Shown here: in pieces, positions 36,134 to 43,447 of the stretch
Layout of the letters: the number at the start of each line of letters is the position of its first letter
Position numbering within the stretch: the first letter of the stretch is position 1
Source: PALSA-1006 sp964571195
GTDB lineage: Bacteria > Pseudomonadota > Gammaproteobacteria > Burkholderiales > Gallionellaceae
Length of the DNA stretch: 59,872 bases
Assembly: GCA_964571195.1 (NCBI GenBank)
Contig: CAZNAD010000014.1
Coordinates: forward strand, 1-59,872
Reading direction: 5' to 3'
Notes under the pieces: generated by a model
Seen by the model: the letters and a program-made list of their open reading frames with translations, nothing else
Database searches by the model: none
What the model was told of the DNA's origin: nothing
Translations under genes and position numbers: made by a program

Positions 36134-36186
36134 GGATCTAGGATTGAGGAAAACGGCAATCCCCGTTTTGCCTCAATCCTAGATCC
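36134..36186. repeat. Inverted repeat immediately upstream of lpxH
   Basis: Arms of 16 bases, GGATCTAGGATTGAGG (36134-36149) and its exact complement (36171-36186), enclose a second nested pair AAAACGG/CCGTTTT. A further partial copy, CCCAATCCTAAATCCT, follows up to 36201. The lpxH start codon is at 36205 and no clear ribosome binding site lies between. Confidence 0.85.
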
Positions 36187-36204
36187 CCAATCCTAAATCC
36201 TGGC

Positions 36205-36933
36205 ATGTCCCACAGCCTCTTCATCTCCGATCTGCACCTGTGCAGCAGCAGCCGCAAAAGCACGCGCCTGTTCGAACATTTTGTGCAGCACTCTGCCCCG
36301 CATGCGGAAGCGCTCTACATATTGGGCGATCTGTTCGAGTACTGGGCGGGGGATGACGATCTCGGCACGCCTTTCCATCGCAAGATTACCGGCGCGTTGC
36401 GCGAGTTGTCCCGCAACGGGGTGAAGATATTCATCATGCATGGCAACCGCGACTTCCTCATGCAGGAGAAGCTGGCCGAGGCTTGCGGTGCCAGCCTGCT
36501 CACCGATCCCAGCCTGCTCGACCTGTACGGCACTCCCACCCTGCTCAGCCACGGCGATGCCCTGTGCACCGACGATACCGCGTATCAGGACTTCCGTCGC
36601 CAGGTGCGTGATGCGGGCTGGCAACAGCAGTTTCTCAGTTTGCCGCTAGCGCAACGCAAAGCGCAGATCGAACAACTACGCACGCAAAGCAAAACGGAGA
36701 AGCAGCGCAAGACCATGAGCATCATGGATGTGAACCCGCAGGCAGTGCACGAACTGTTACAGCAGTATCACTATCCGCGTCTGATCCACGGACATACCCA
36801 CCGTCCGGCGCATCATCTTTATCATCTGGATGGACACACCTATGACCGCTGGGTATTGGGTGACTGGGACAAACAAGCGAACGCCCTGCGTTGCGACAAC
36901 ACCGGCATCCATTGGGAAGACATCCCGGCCTGA
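36205..36933 (+). CDS. lpxH: UDP-2,3-diacylglucosamine diphosphatase
   Basis: Hydrolyses UDP-2,3-diacylglucosamine to lipid X in lipid A synthesis, as a peripheral membrane metallophosphoesterase. 242 residues with the full metal-binding set: ISDLHL, GDLFEYW, HGNRDF, LSHGDALCTDD and HGHTHRP. The position directly behind a cyclophilin gene is common in proteobacteria. The start abuts an inverted repeat. Confidence 0.96.
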   Translation: MSHSLFISDLHLCSSSRKSTRLFEHFVQHSAPHAEALYILGDLFEYWAGDDDLGTPFHRKITGALRELSRNGVKIFIMHGNRDFLMQEKLAEACGASLLTDPSLLDLYGTPTLLSHGDALCTDDTAYQDFRRQVRDAGWQQQFLSLPLAQRKAQIEQLRTQSKTEKQRKTMSIMDVNPQAVHELLQQYHYPRLIHGHTHRPAHHLYHLDGHTYDRWVLGDWDKQANALRCDNTGIHWEDIPA

Positions 36934-36947
36934 GCGCACGCCCCCGG

Positions 36948-37610
36948 TCATTTCCCGGCGGGGCACAGCTTTTCACAGGGAGTTCCGTCGCCATCCCCGT
37001 CCAGCGCACTCTCCCCACAACGGGTCAAATAGAAATATGCCTCGGCGCAGGAATCCATCTGGGTACACGATTTCTTGTCGGCACACGTCGCATCATAGAT
37101 CACGGAAGACGACGCAGGCGGCACGCCGATCTGCGGCTCGCCCGGCTTCACCGCAGGATGGGTCTTGCGCCATAACCAGGGTGCACGGGGCGTGTCCTGC
37201 GACCACAGACCACGCTGTGCCTGTTGCGCCTCCCGCTGCAAAGCGAGATAGGCGCGATCACTGTGGCGATAGGAATACTCCCAGGCCATGCCGCGCCTGA
37301 CCTGCGCCTCGTTGACATTCAATCCGTCCACCGCCAGATAAGCGATGACACGTCCGTATTGATCGATTGCCTGACTATCGACCCGTACCTGGCGTTTGCC
37401 GACCATCTCCAGCAAAGAGGCGCGCGACTGCGTACCGAACGCCTGGTCTTTTTCCGGCGCGTCGATGTTCGCCATACGGACCTTGATCCGCTTGCCGTTG
37501 CGCAACACCATCACGGTATCGCCATCCATCACCGCAATCACTTTGGCATCGAACGTCTCGGCCTGCGCACCCAGCGCAACGCAGCACAACAGGGCGATGA
37601 TGCGGCTCAT
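36948..37610 (-). CDS. Exported staphylococcal-type nuclease with excalibur-like C-terminus
   Basis: A 220-residue protein with signal MSRIIALLCCVALGAQA, then an SNase domain: VMDGDTVMVLRNGKRIKVRM, NIDAPEKDQAFG, and NVNEAQVRRGMAW with YSYRHSDRAY. The C-terminus has a cysteine-rich calcium-site motif LDGDGDGTPCEKLC like the excalibur domain. This points to a calcium-dependent secreted or periplasmic nuclease. ATG 37610 shares one base with the pgpA stop, so it is the last gene of the long glyA-to-pgpA run. Confidence 0.88.
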   Translation of the reverse strand: MSRIIALLCCVALGAQAETFDAKVIAVMDGDTVMVLRNGKRIKVRMANIDAPEKDQAFGTQSRASLLEMVGKRQVRVDSQAIDQYGRVIAYLAVDGLNVNEAQVRRGMAWEYSYRHSDRAYLALQREAQQAQRGLWSQDTPRAPWLWRKTHPAVKPGEPQIGVPPASSSVIYDATCADKKSCTQMDSCAEAYFYLTRCGESALDGDGDGTPCEKLCPAGK

Positions 37611-38122
37611 CACAGCAGCAGACTCTTGATCACCGCCAGCGTCAGCAAGGTGTACCCCGCCGCGAGGATATCGTCGAACATCACCCCCAACCCGCCGTGC
37701 CAAGTCTTGTCAAAATGGCGTATCGGCTCCGGCTTCCAGATATCGAAAAAACGGAACAGCGAGAACGCCAGCAACTGCCAGATGAAACCGTCGGGCGTGA
37801 AGAACAGTACCAGCATGAAGGCCACGACTTCGTCCCACACGATGCCACTGTAGTCGTCCACTCCCAACACCTTGCCGGTGATGTCGCACACCCATACACC
37901 GATGGCGAACAGCCAGATCAGCAGCAGGATGAACAAGGCATCACTCAGGCGCGGGGCGAGATACCAGTAGAACGGGAATGCAACCAGCGTGCCGAACGTT
38001 CCGGGGGCTTTGCGCGACAGCCCGGCACCGAATCCGAACGAGATCAGATGCGCGGGATGGCTGCGCAGGAAGGCCCAATCCGGTTGCAGGCGCAACTCGT
38101 GCTCATGCGTGGAAATGGTCAT
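37610..38122 (-). CDS. pgpA: Phosphatidylglycerophosphatase A
   Basis: Inner-membrane phosphatase producing phosphatidylglycerol. 170 residues with several membrane segments; GAGLSRKAPGTFGTLVAFP and GIVWDEVVAFM are family signatures, and FRFFDIWKPEPIRHFD contains conserved acidic residues. The start at 38122 overlaps the thiL end by 20 bases. The thiL-pgpA pairing is common in proteobacteria. Confidence 0.95.
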   Translation of the reverse strand: MTISTHEHELRLQPDWAFLRSHPAHLISFGFGAGLSRKAPGTFGTLVAFPFYWYLAPRLSDALFILLLIWLFAIGVWVCDITGKVLGVDDYSGIVWDEVVAFMLVLFFTPDGFIWQLLAFSLFRFFDIWKPEPIRHFDKTWHGGLGVMFDDILAAGYTLLTLAVIKSLLL

Positions 38123-39059
38123 AACCCGACTCCTTGATATCCAACTCGCTGCCGTCATTGCCATACACCTTGCAGCCCTGTCCCGCCGTCACTTTGCCGA
38201 TACATGTCACCGGCAGGTCGAGTGTCGATGCGCGCTGTAGTATCTCGGTGCGGTATGCGGACGGTGCCGTAAAACACAATTCGTAATCGTCACCGCCAGC
38301 CAACACACAGCGCGACATCGTCGCCTCCGCCAGATGCTCGCGCAAGAAGCCGCACATCGGCAAAGCATCAAGCCGGATCTCTGCCCCCAGCTGCGAGCAG
38401 GCCAGAATATGGCCGAGATCGGCCAGCAGGCCGTCGGACACATCGATCGCGCTGTGCGCGAGTCCACGCAATTGCAACCCCAGTTCGACGCGGGGCCGGG
38501 GTTGATGCAGCCGTGTCGCACACGCTGCGAACACCTCCGCTGACAATGTGATACGCCGCTGCATGTGAGCCAGCGCCAAGGCCGCCTCACCCAGTGTACC
38601 GGACACCCAGATATCATCACCCACCCGTGCTGCATCGCGCCGCAATGCGGCTCCTGCCGGCACTTCGCCCATGATGGTGACACTCAGATTAAGTGGCCCG
38701 CGCGTGGTATCGCCGCCGACCAGTTCGACACCGTATTGCTCCGCCAAAGCAAAGAAGCCGCGACTGAACGCCGCCAGCCAGGCCTCATCGACTTGCGGCA
38801 GCGACAAGGCCAGCGTCGCCCAGCGTGGTGTCGCACCCATCGCCGCCAGATCGGAAAGATTCACCGCCAGTGTCTTGTGGCCCAGCAGGAAGGGATCGGC
38901 ATCGGAAAAGAAATGGGTACCACTCACCAGCATGTCGGTCGATACGGCCAGCTGCATACCCGCCGCAACTCGCAGCAATGCCGCGTCGTCACCCACCCCA
39001 AGTTCCGCACTTGGCGCGGGACGGGTGAAGTAGCGTTGAATGAGATCGAATTCGGACAT
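38103..39059 (-). CDS. thiL: Thiamine-monophosphate kinase
   Basis: Phosphorylates thiamine monophosphate to the diphosphate cofactor. 318 residues with GVGDDAALL, VSTDMLVSGTHF, NLSDLAAMGATP and VSDGLLADLGHI motifs of the PurM-like fold. It lies downstream of nusB across repeat copy C. A Nudix-ThiE fusion at the end of the window is the only other thiamine-related gene seen. Confidence 0.97.
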   Translation of the reverse strand: MSEFDLIQRYFTRPAPSAELGVGDDAALLRVAAGMQLAVSTDMLVSGTHFFSDADPFLLGHKTLAVNLSDLAAMGATPRWATLALSLPQVDEAWLAAFSRGFFALAEQYGVELVGGDTTRGPLNLSVTIMGEVPAGAALRRDAARVGDDIWVSGTLGEAALALAHMQRRITLSAEVFAACATRLHQPRPRVELGLQLRGLAHSAIDVSDGLLADLGHILACSQLGAEIRLDALPMCGFLREHLAEATMSRCVLAGGDDYELCFTAPSAYRTEILQRASTLDLPVTCIGKVTAGQGCKVYGNDGSELDIKESGYDHFHA

Positions 39060-39073
39060 GAGTCAAAATCCTT

Positions 39074-39160
39074 ACCACCGAGACACAGAGACACAGAGAA
39101 AACCTTTCAACCAATTTCGAGTCTGGTTTGTTTTGCTCTGTATCTCTGTGTCTCTATGGT
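39074..39160. repeat. CACAGAGAC-type inverted-repeat element, copy C
   Basis: The left end ACCACCGAGACACAGAGACA and the right end ATCTCTGTGTCTCTATGGT are inverted over about 26 bases. The element fills the nusB-thiL junction on the minus strand and ends 14 bases from the thiL start. Confidence 0.87.
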
Positions 39161-39168
39161 GAATGGTT

Positions 39169-39618
39169 TTACTTCGCTTTAACTTCAACCGCGCGCAATT
39201 GTGCCGCCAGTTTATCCAGCACGCCGTTGACGAACTTGTGGCCGTCGCTGCCGCCGAAAGTCTTGGCCAGCTCCACACTTTCATTGATGACGACGCGATA
39301 CGGCACTTCGGGCAGATTGGCCAGTTCATAGGCACCCAGCAACAGCACAGAGAATTCGATCGGGCTCAGTTCGTTCAGCGGACGATCCAGATGCGGCGCG
39401 ATCTTTTCCGCCAGAGTCTCGTGCTGACTCACCGCACCCCGCAACAGCTGGGTGAACAATTCGACGTCGTAACGCCCGACGCTTTTTTCATCGCGGGTCG
39501 CTTTGTCGATCTGCGCAACATCGGAACCGGCCATGCGCCATTGGTAAAGGCCTTGTAACGCCAATTCGCGTGCGCGGTGTCGCGCACTTTTGGTCGGCGC
39601 GTTTGTCTTGTCCTTCAT
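39169..39618 (-). CDS. nusB: Transcription antitermination factor NusB
   Basis: RNA-binding antitermination factor for rRNA operons. 149 residues; SARHRARELALQGLYQW at the start and YELANLPEVPYRVVINESVE, with FVNGVLDKLA at the end, are diagnostic. The start overlaps the ribH stop by four bases, the common ribH-nusB pairing. Confidence 0.96.
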   Translation of the reverse strand: MKDKTNAPTKSARHRARELALQGLYQWRMAGSDVAQIDKATRDEKSVGRYDVELFTQLLRGAVSQHETLAEKIAPHLDRPLNELSPIEFSVLLLGAYELANLPEVPYRVVINESVELAKTFGGSDGHKFVNGVLDKLAAQLRAVEVKAK

Positions 39619-40067
39619 ACAATCGCCTTCAGCAGATTCGCCATCTCAATCGCCACCAGAGCAGCCTCCGCGCCTTTGACATTCATGCGCACTTCCGCCT
39701 GCTCGTCGGTATCGGTGGTAAGGATGGCATTGGCGATGGGCACACCGGCATGGAGCTGCACTTCACCCACCCCGCGTGCCGATTCGTTCGACACCACCTC
39801 GAAGTGATAGGTATCGCCACGGATTACCGCACCCAACGCGACCAGCGCATCAAACTTGTGGGTCTGCGCCATGTGCTGCAACACCAGCGGGATCTCCAGC
39901 GCACCGGGCACGGTGACCAGCGTGATATCCTCATCGCGCACCCCCTGCTTGACGAACTGGGCACGGCAGGCGGCCAGCAAACCCTCGCACACCGTGGTAT
40001 TAAAGCGGCTCTGTACGATGCCGATGGACATCCCCGTCCCGTCCAGGTTCTTTTCGATCTCTTTCAT
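39615..40067 (-). CDS. ribH: 6,7-dimethyl-8-ribityllumazine synthase
   Basis: Penultimate riboflavin enzyme. 150 residues with IVQSRFNTTVCEGLL, VPGALEIPL and ALGAVIRGDTYHFEVV, the last carrying the catalytic His. ATG 40067 overlaps the ribBX stop by four bases. Confidence 0.97.
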   Translation of the reverse strand: MKEIEKNLDGTGMSIGIVQSRFNTTVCEGLLAACRAQFVKQGVRDEDITLVTVPGALEIPLVLQHMAQTHKFDALVALGAVIRGDTYHFEVVSNESARGVGEVQLHAGVPIANAILTTDTDEQAEVRMNVKGAEAALVAIEMANLLKAIV

Positions 40068-41164
40068 TTTGTATCCTTGCTTTGACAGTAACGCACCACT
40101 TCCAGGCCGAAGCCTACCATGCTGGGCAGTTTGCGCGGGGTGGCCAGCAGGCACATCTTGCCGACATTGAGATCGCGCAATATCTGTGCGCCGATGCCGT
40201 AACTGCGCGGGTCCCATTGCGCGTGATGCGCCTCCGGCTTGGCCGACGCGCGCGCCAACAGGCTGGCCGCAGTCTCGGCATGATGCATCAGCACCAGCAC
40301 CCCCGCCTCGGCCTGGCTGATCTTGCGCAAAGCATCGTGTACGCTGGTGGAAGCCGGATAACTCGCCTGCTCCAGAAAATCCATCACCGACAACGGTTCG
40401 TGCACCCGCACCAGCGTCTCCTTCTGTGCGTCGATATCGCCTTTGGCCAGTGCCAGATGGGTCTGCGCAGTAGTCTTGTCAGTATAGGTATACAGCTCGA
40501 ATGGACCGTACGCGGTCTGAATCTTGCGCTGCGCGACACGCTCGACCAGCTTTTCGTTGTGGCTGCGGTATTCGATCAGATCGGCGATGGTGCCGATCTT
40601 CAGGCCATGTTGTTTGGCGAACGGGATCAGATCGGGCAGACGCGCCATCTCACCGTCATCCTTGAGGATCTCGCAGATCACCGATGCGGGCGTCAGCCCG
40701 GCCAGTTGCGCCAGATCACAACCCGCTTCGGTATGACCTGCGCGCACCAGCACACCGCCGTTCTGTGCGCGCAAGGGGAAGATATGACCCGGCTGCACGA
40801 TATCTGTCGGCTTGGCATTCTTGTCTGCTGCCACCTGGATGGTGCGGGAACGGTCCGCCGCCGAGATGCCGGTAGTGACTCCGCTCGCCGCCTCGATGGA
40901 GACGGTGAAGTTGGTCGCCAGCGGCAGACCATTGGCACTCACCATCAGCGGCAGATTGAGCTGTTCGCAATGTTTCTGTGTGAGCGTCAGACAGATCAGG
41001 CCGCGCCCGTGTTTGGCCATGAAGTTGATCTTTTCCGGGGTGACAAACTCAGCCGCGAACACCAGGTCGCCCTCGTTCTCGCGGTCTTCCTCATCCACCA
41101 GCACCACCATGCGCCCGGCACGGATCTCTTCGATGATTTCTGTTATGGGTGCCACATCAGTCAT
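40064..41164 (-). CDS. ribBX: RibBX: DHBP synthase fused to a degenerate GTP cyclohydrolase II-like domain
   Basis: The N-terminal domain (about 1-205) is 3,4-dihydroxy-2-butanone 4-phosphate synthase, with DEEDRENEGDL at 24-34 and RAGHTEAGCDL near 141-151. The C-terminal domain (about 210-366) has the RibA outline but lacks the zinc-binding cysteine signature: where RibA has VHSECLTGD the protein reads RVHEPLSVM (253-261). It therefore fits the RibBX variant described in proteobacteria, and GTP cyclohydrolase II must come from a gene elsewhere. The role of the remnant domain is not known. The gene is in the rib cluster between ribE and ribH. Confidence 0.9.
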   Translation of the reverse strand: MTDVAPITEIIEEIRAGRMVVLVDEEDRENEGDLVFAAEFVTPEKINFMAKHGRGLICLTLTQKHCEQLNLPLMVSANGLPLATNFTVSIEAASGVTTGISAADRSRTIQVAADKNAKPTDIVQPGHIFPLRAQNGGVLVRAGHTEAGCDLAQLAGLTPASVICEILKDDGEMARLPDLIPFAKQHGLKIGTIADLIEYRSHNEKLVERVAQRKIQTAYGPFELYTYTDKTTAQTHLALAKGDIDAQKETLVRVHEPLSVMDFLEQASYPASTSVHDALRKISQAEAGVLVLMHHAETAASLLARASAKPEAHHAQWDPRSYGIGAQILRDLNVGKMCLLATPRKLPSMVGFGLEVVRYCQSKDTK

Positions 41165-41167
41165 TGC

Positions 41168-41764
41168 TCATTCTTTCTCTGCTTGCATCATACGTTCGAC
41201 GTAACGCGCGATGAGGTCGATCTCCAGATTCACTTTCACCCCCGCGCACAATTGGTTCAATGTAGTCACCGCTAGGGTGTGAGGGATGAGATTCACCTCG
41301 AATTCGCTGCCTGCCACACGGTTCACCGTCAAGCTCACCCCGTTGATAGTGATCGATCCCTTCACCGCGATATATTTCGCCAGGGCATGCGGCGCACGCA
41401 CGATCAGTCGCCAGCTTTCGCCGATGTCATTAAACGCCACCACCTCGCCAACACCGTCCACATGGCCACTGACCAGATGTCCGCCCAAGCGGTCGGACAG
41501 GCGTAGCGCTTTTTCCAGATTGACCAGACCGCCCTGCCGCTCCAGACCGACGGTGCAATCCAGTGTCTCGCGCGAGACGTCCACGGTGAATGTCTTGTCG
41601 GCTATCTTCACCACGGTGAGGCATACACCGTTCACCGCAATGCTGTCGCCTAGCGATACATCCTCCATACCGAGATCCTGCGTCTCCACACTCAGCCGCA
41701 GCCCGCCCTCACGATCCTGCGCGCTGCTGATGGTGCCGACATCGGCGATGATTCCGCTGAACAT
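41168..41764 (-). CDS. ribE: Riboflavin synthase, alpha subunit
   Basis: Dismutates two lumazines to riboflavin. 198 residues with two lumazine-binding halves: MFSGIIADVG and SIAVNGVCLTVV in the first, and SGHVDGVGEV, ITINGVSLTVN in the second. ATG 41764 gives the invariant MFxGI start. The GGGAGAGGG ahead of it lies in a palindromic repeat and may serve as its ribosome binding site. Confidence 0.97.
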   Translation of the reverse strand: MFSGIIADVGTISSAQDREGGLRLSVETQDLGMEDVSLGDSIAVNGVCLTVVKIADKTFTVDVSRETLDCTVGLERQGGLVNLEKALRLSDRLGGHLVSGHVDGVGEVVAFNDIGESWRLIVRAPHALAKYIAVKGSITINGVSLTVNRVAGSEFEVNLIPHTLAVTTLNQLCAGVKVNLEIDLIARYVERMMQAEKE

Positions 41765-41774
41765 TACCCTCTCC

Positions 41775-42887
41775 CTAGCCCTCTCCCGCAAGCGGGAGAG
41801 GAGATTTGTTTATTTTTGCGACAATACGCAAGTCGTTCCCGACCTGGCGCACATCCTGCCAGACCAATCCGACACGCTCATCAAGCGCGGCCAGCTCGCC
41901 CAATTGCGCCATACCGCGTGCCATATCACCCAATAACTGCGGCGCGAAATATAACACCAACTCATCCACCAGCCCGGCTTTCAGCAACGCGCCGTTCAGG
42001 GTCGAGCCCGCCTCGACCAGCACCTCGTTACAACCGATAGTCGCCAGATAACGCAGGGTAGCGCTCAGATCGACGCGCCCGCTCTCATCAACAAGCACCA
42101 CGACAGTTGCCCCAGCCTGTTGCAGGATTGCATGTCTTTCGGCATCTGCCGTGGCCGTCACCACCAGCACGTATCCTCCTTGGAAGATACGCGCAGCGGG
42201 CGAAAGACGCAGGTGACTGTCCAGCACCACGCGCAAAGGTTGACGCGACGTCTCGACATGCCGGACGGAAAGTTGTGCATCGTCGGCCAGCACCGTATCG
42301 ATACCACTCAGCACCGCGCAAGAACGCGCGCGCCAGACATGCACATCGCGCCGCGCCGCGTCTCCGGTGATCCACTGGCTAGCACCGTTGGCCAGCGCGG
42401 TGCGACCGTCCAGACTGGCGGCGATCTTGCTGCGCACCCAGGGCAGACCTTGTCTCATGCGTTTGTCGAAACCGATGTTGAGCAAACGTGCTTCGGCCTC
42501 CATCAGGCCACATTCGACCTCGATGCCAGCCGCACGCAACGCGGCGACACCCCGTCCGGCCACAAGCGGATTGGGGTCTTGCATGGCGACCACAACACGC
42601 GCCAGACCCGCCGCGATGAGTGCGTCCGCACAGGGCGGAGTTCGCCCATGATGACTGCAAGGTTCCAGCGTGACATAAGCAGTTGCGCCGTGCGTCTGCC
42701 CACCCGCCGAACGCAGAGCCAGTGGTTCTGCATGAGGCTCACCTGCCTTGGCGTGCCAGCCTTCACCAATGACTTGGCCGTCTTTCACCAGCACACAGCC
42801 GACCCGTGGGTTCGGCGTCGTGGTGAACATCCCTCGTCCGGCAAGCTGCAATGCCCGGGCCATCCATGCGCTGTCGTCCCGCCCCAT
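41775..42887 (-). CDS. ribD: Bifunctional riboflavin deaminase/reductase RibD
   Basis: Deaminates then reduces the pyrimidine intermediate of riboflavin synthesis. The deaminase zinc site is HAE at 52-54 with C77 and C86 in PCSHHGRTPPC. The reductase domain has RSKIAASLDGRTAL, then VLSGIDTVLADD. The 370-residue length is normal, except that the final SPLPLAGEG is encoded by a palindromic repeat. The start lies two bases after the nrdR stop. Confidence 0.97.
   Translation of the reverse strand: MGRDDSAWMARALQLAGRGMFTTTPNPRVGCVLVKDGQVIGEGWHAKAGEPHAEPLALRSAGGQTHGATAYVTLEPCSHHGRTPPCADALIAAGLARVVVAMQDPNPLVAGRGVAALRAAGIEVECGLMEAEARLLNIGFDKRMRQGLPWVRSKIAASLDGRTALANGASQWITGDAARRDVHVWRARSCAVLSGIDTVLADDAQLSVRHVETSRQPLRVVLDSHLRLSPAARIFQGGYVLVVTATADAERHAILQQAGATVVVLVDESGRVDLSATLRYLATIGCNEVLVEAGSTLNGALLKAGLVDELVLYFAPQLLGDMARGMAQLGELAALDERVGLVWQDVRQVGNDLRIVAKINKSPLPLAGEG
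41781..41800. repeat. Short GC-rich palindrome at the ribD-ribE junction
   Basis: Perfect 9-base arms CTCTCCCGC and GCGGGAGAG are separated by AA, within CT-rich flanks reaching 41766. The same CTCTCCC/GGGAGAG blocks occur in the hrpA elements. It encodes the last residues of RibD and lies just before the ribE start. Confidence 0.8.
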
Positions 42888-42889
42888 GC

Positions 42890-43366
42890 TCAGTCCGATT
42901 TGCGACGTTTGGTGCCGGGCTTGCTGACGGCGTCGATGGCCTCAGAGAAATCACCCACATCCTGGAAGCTCTTGTAGACCGAGGCAAAACGGATATAGGC
43001 GACTTTGTCGAGCTTCAACAATTCCTTCATCACCATCTCGCCGATCTGGCGCGAACCGATCTCGCGCTCGCCCAAGGCGAATACTTTTTGCGTGACATGG
43101 TCGATGGCCGCATCCACCAACTCGGTGGAGACCGGACGTTTGTGCAAGGCGCGGGTAAAGCTGGTGCGCAACTTGTCCTCATCGAACTCGCTACGCATCC
43201 CGTTCTGTTTGACCACCTGCGGCATACGCAGCTCCACCGCCTCATAGGTGGTGAAGCGTTTATCGCACGACAGACAACGGCGACGGCGACGGATACTGTC
43301 GCCCTCCTCGTTCTCCCGTGTATCCACCACCTGGGTGTCGGGATGTTTACAGAAAGGACATTTCAT
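42890..43366 (-). CDS. nrdR: Transcriptional repressor NrdR
   Basis: Nucleotide-sensing repressor of ribonucleotide reductase genes. 158 residues: an N-terminal zinc ribbon (CPFC at 3-6, CLSC about residue 31) followed by an ATP-cone domain. RRRRRCLSCDKRFTTYE is diagnostic. It lies between glyA and ribD, the usual betaproteobacterial position. No NrdR box was identified in the window. Confidence 0.97.
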   Translation of the reverse strand: MKCPFCKHPDTQVVDTRENEEGDSIRRRRRCLSCDKRFTTYEAVELRMPQVVKQNGMRSEFDEDKLRTSFTRALHKRPVSTELVDAAIDHVTQKVFALGEREIGSRQIGEMVMKELLKLDKVAYIRFASVYKSFQDVGDFSEAIDAVSKPGTKRRKSD

Positions 43367-43370
43367 AATC

Positions 43371-43446
43371 GGGAAGGGTAAAGGGAAAAGGGTAAAGGGA
43401 GGTGTTCGGCTTTTACCCTTCTCCCTTCCCTCTTCTCCCTTCTCAC
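43371..43446. repeat. Polypurine/polypyrimidine inverted-repeat element
   Basis: A purine-rich strand of GGGAAGGG, TAAAGGG and AAAAGGG blocks (43371-43403) faces an inverted pyrimidine-rich strand (43411-43446) across a short TGTTCGG-type loop. It occupies the whole glyA-nrdR junction and ends a few bases from the nrdR start. The family differs from the other repeats. Confidence 0.75.
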
Positions 43447-43447
43447 A

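Noticed and set aside
40082..41275. Plus-strand open frame of about 400 codons
   Set aside because: It is antisense to ribBX and ribE and has no family resemblance.
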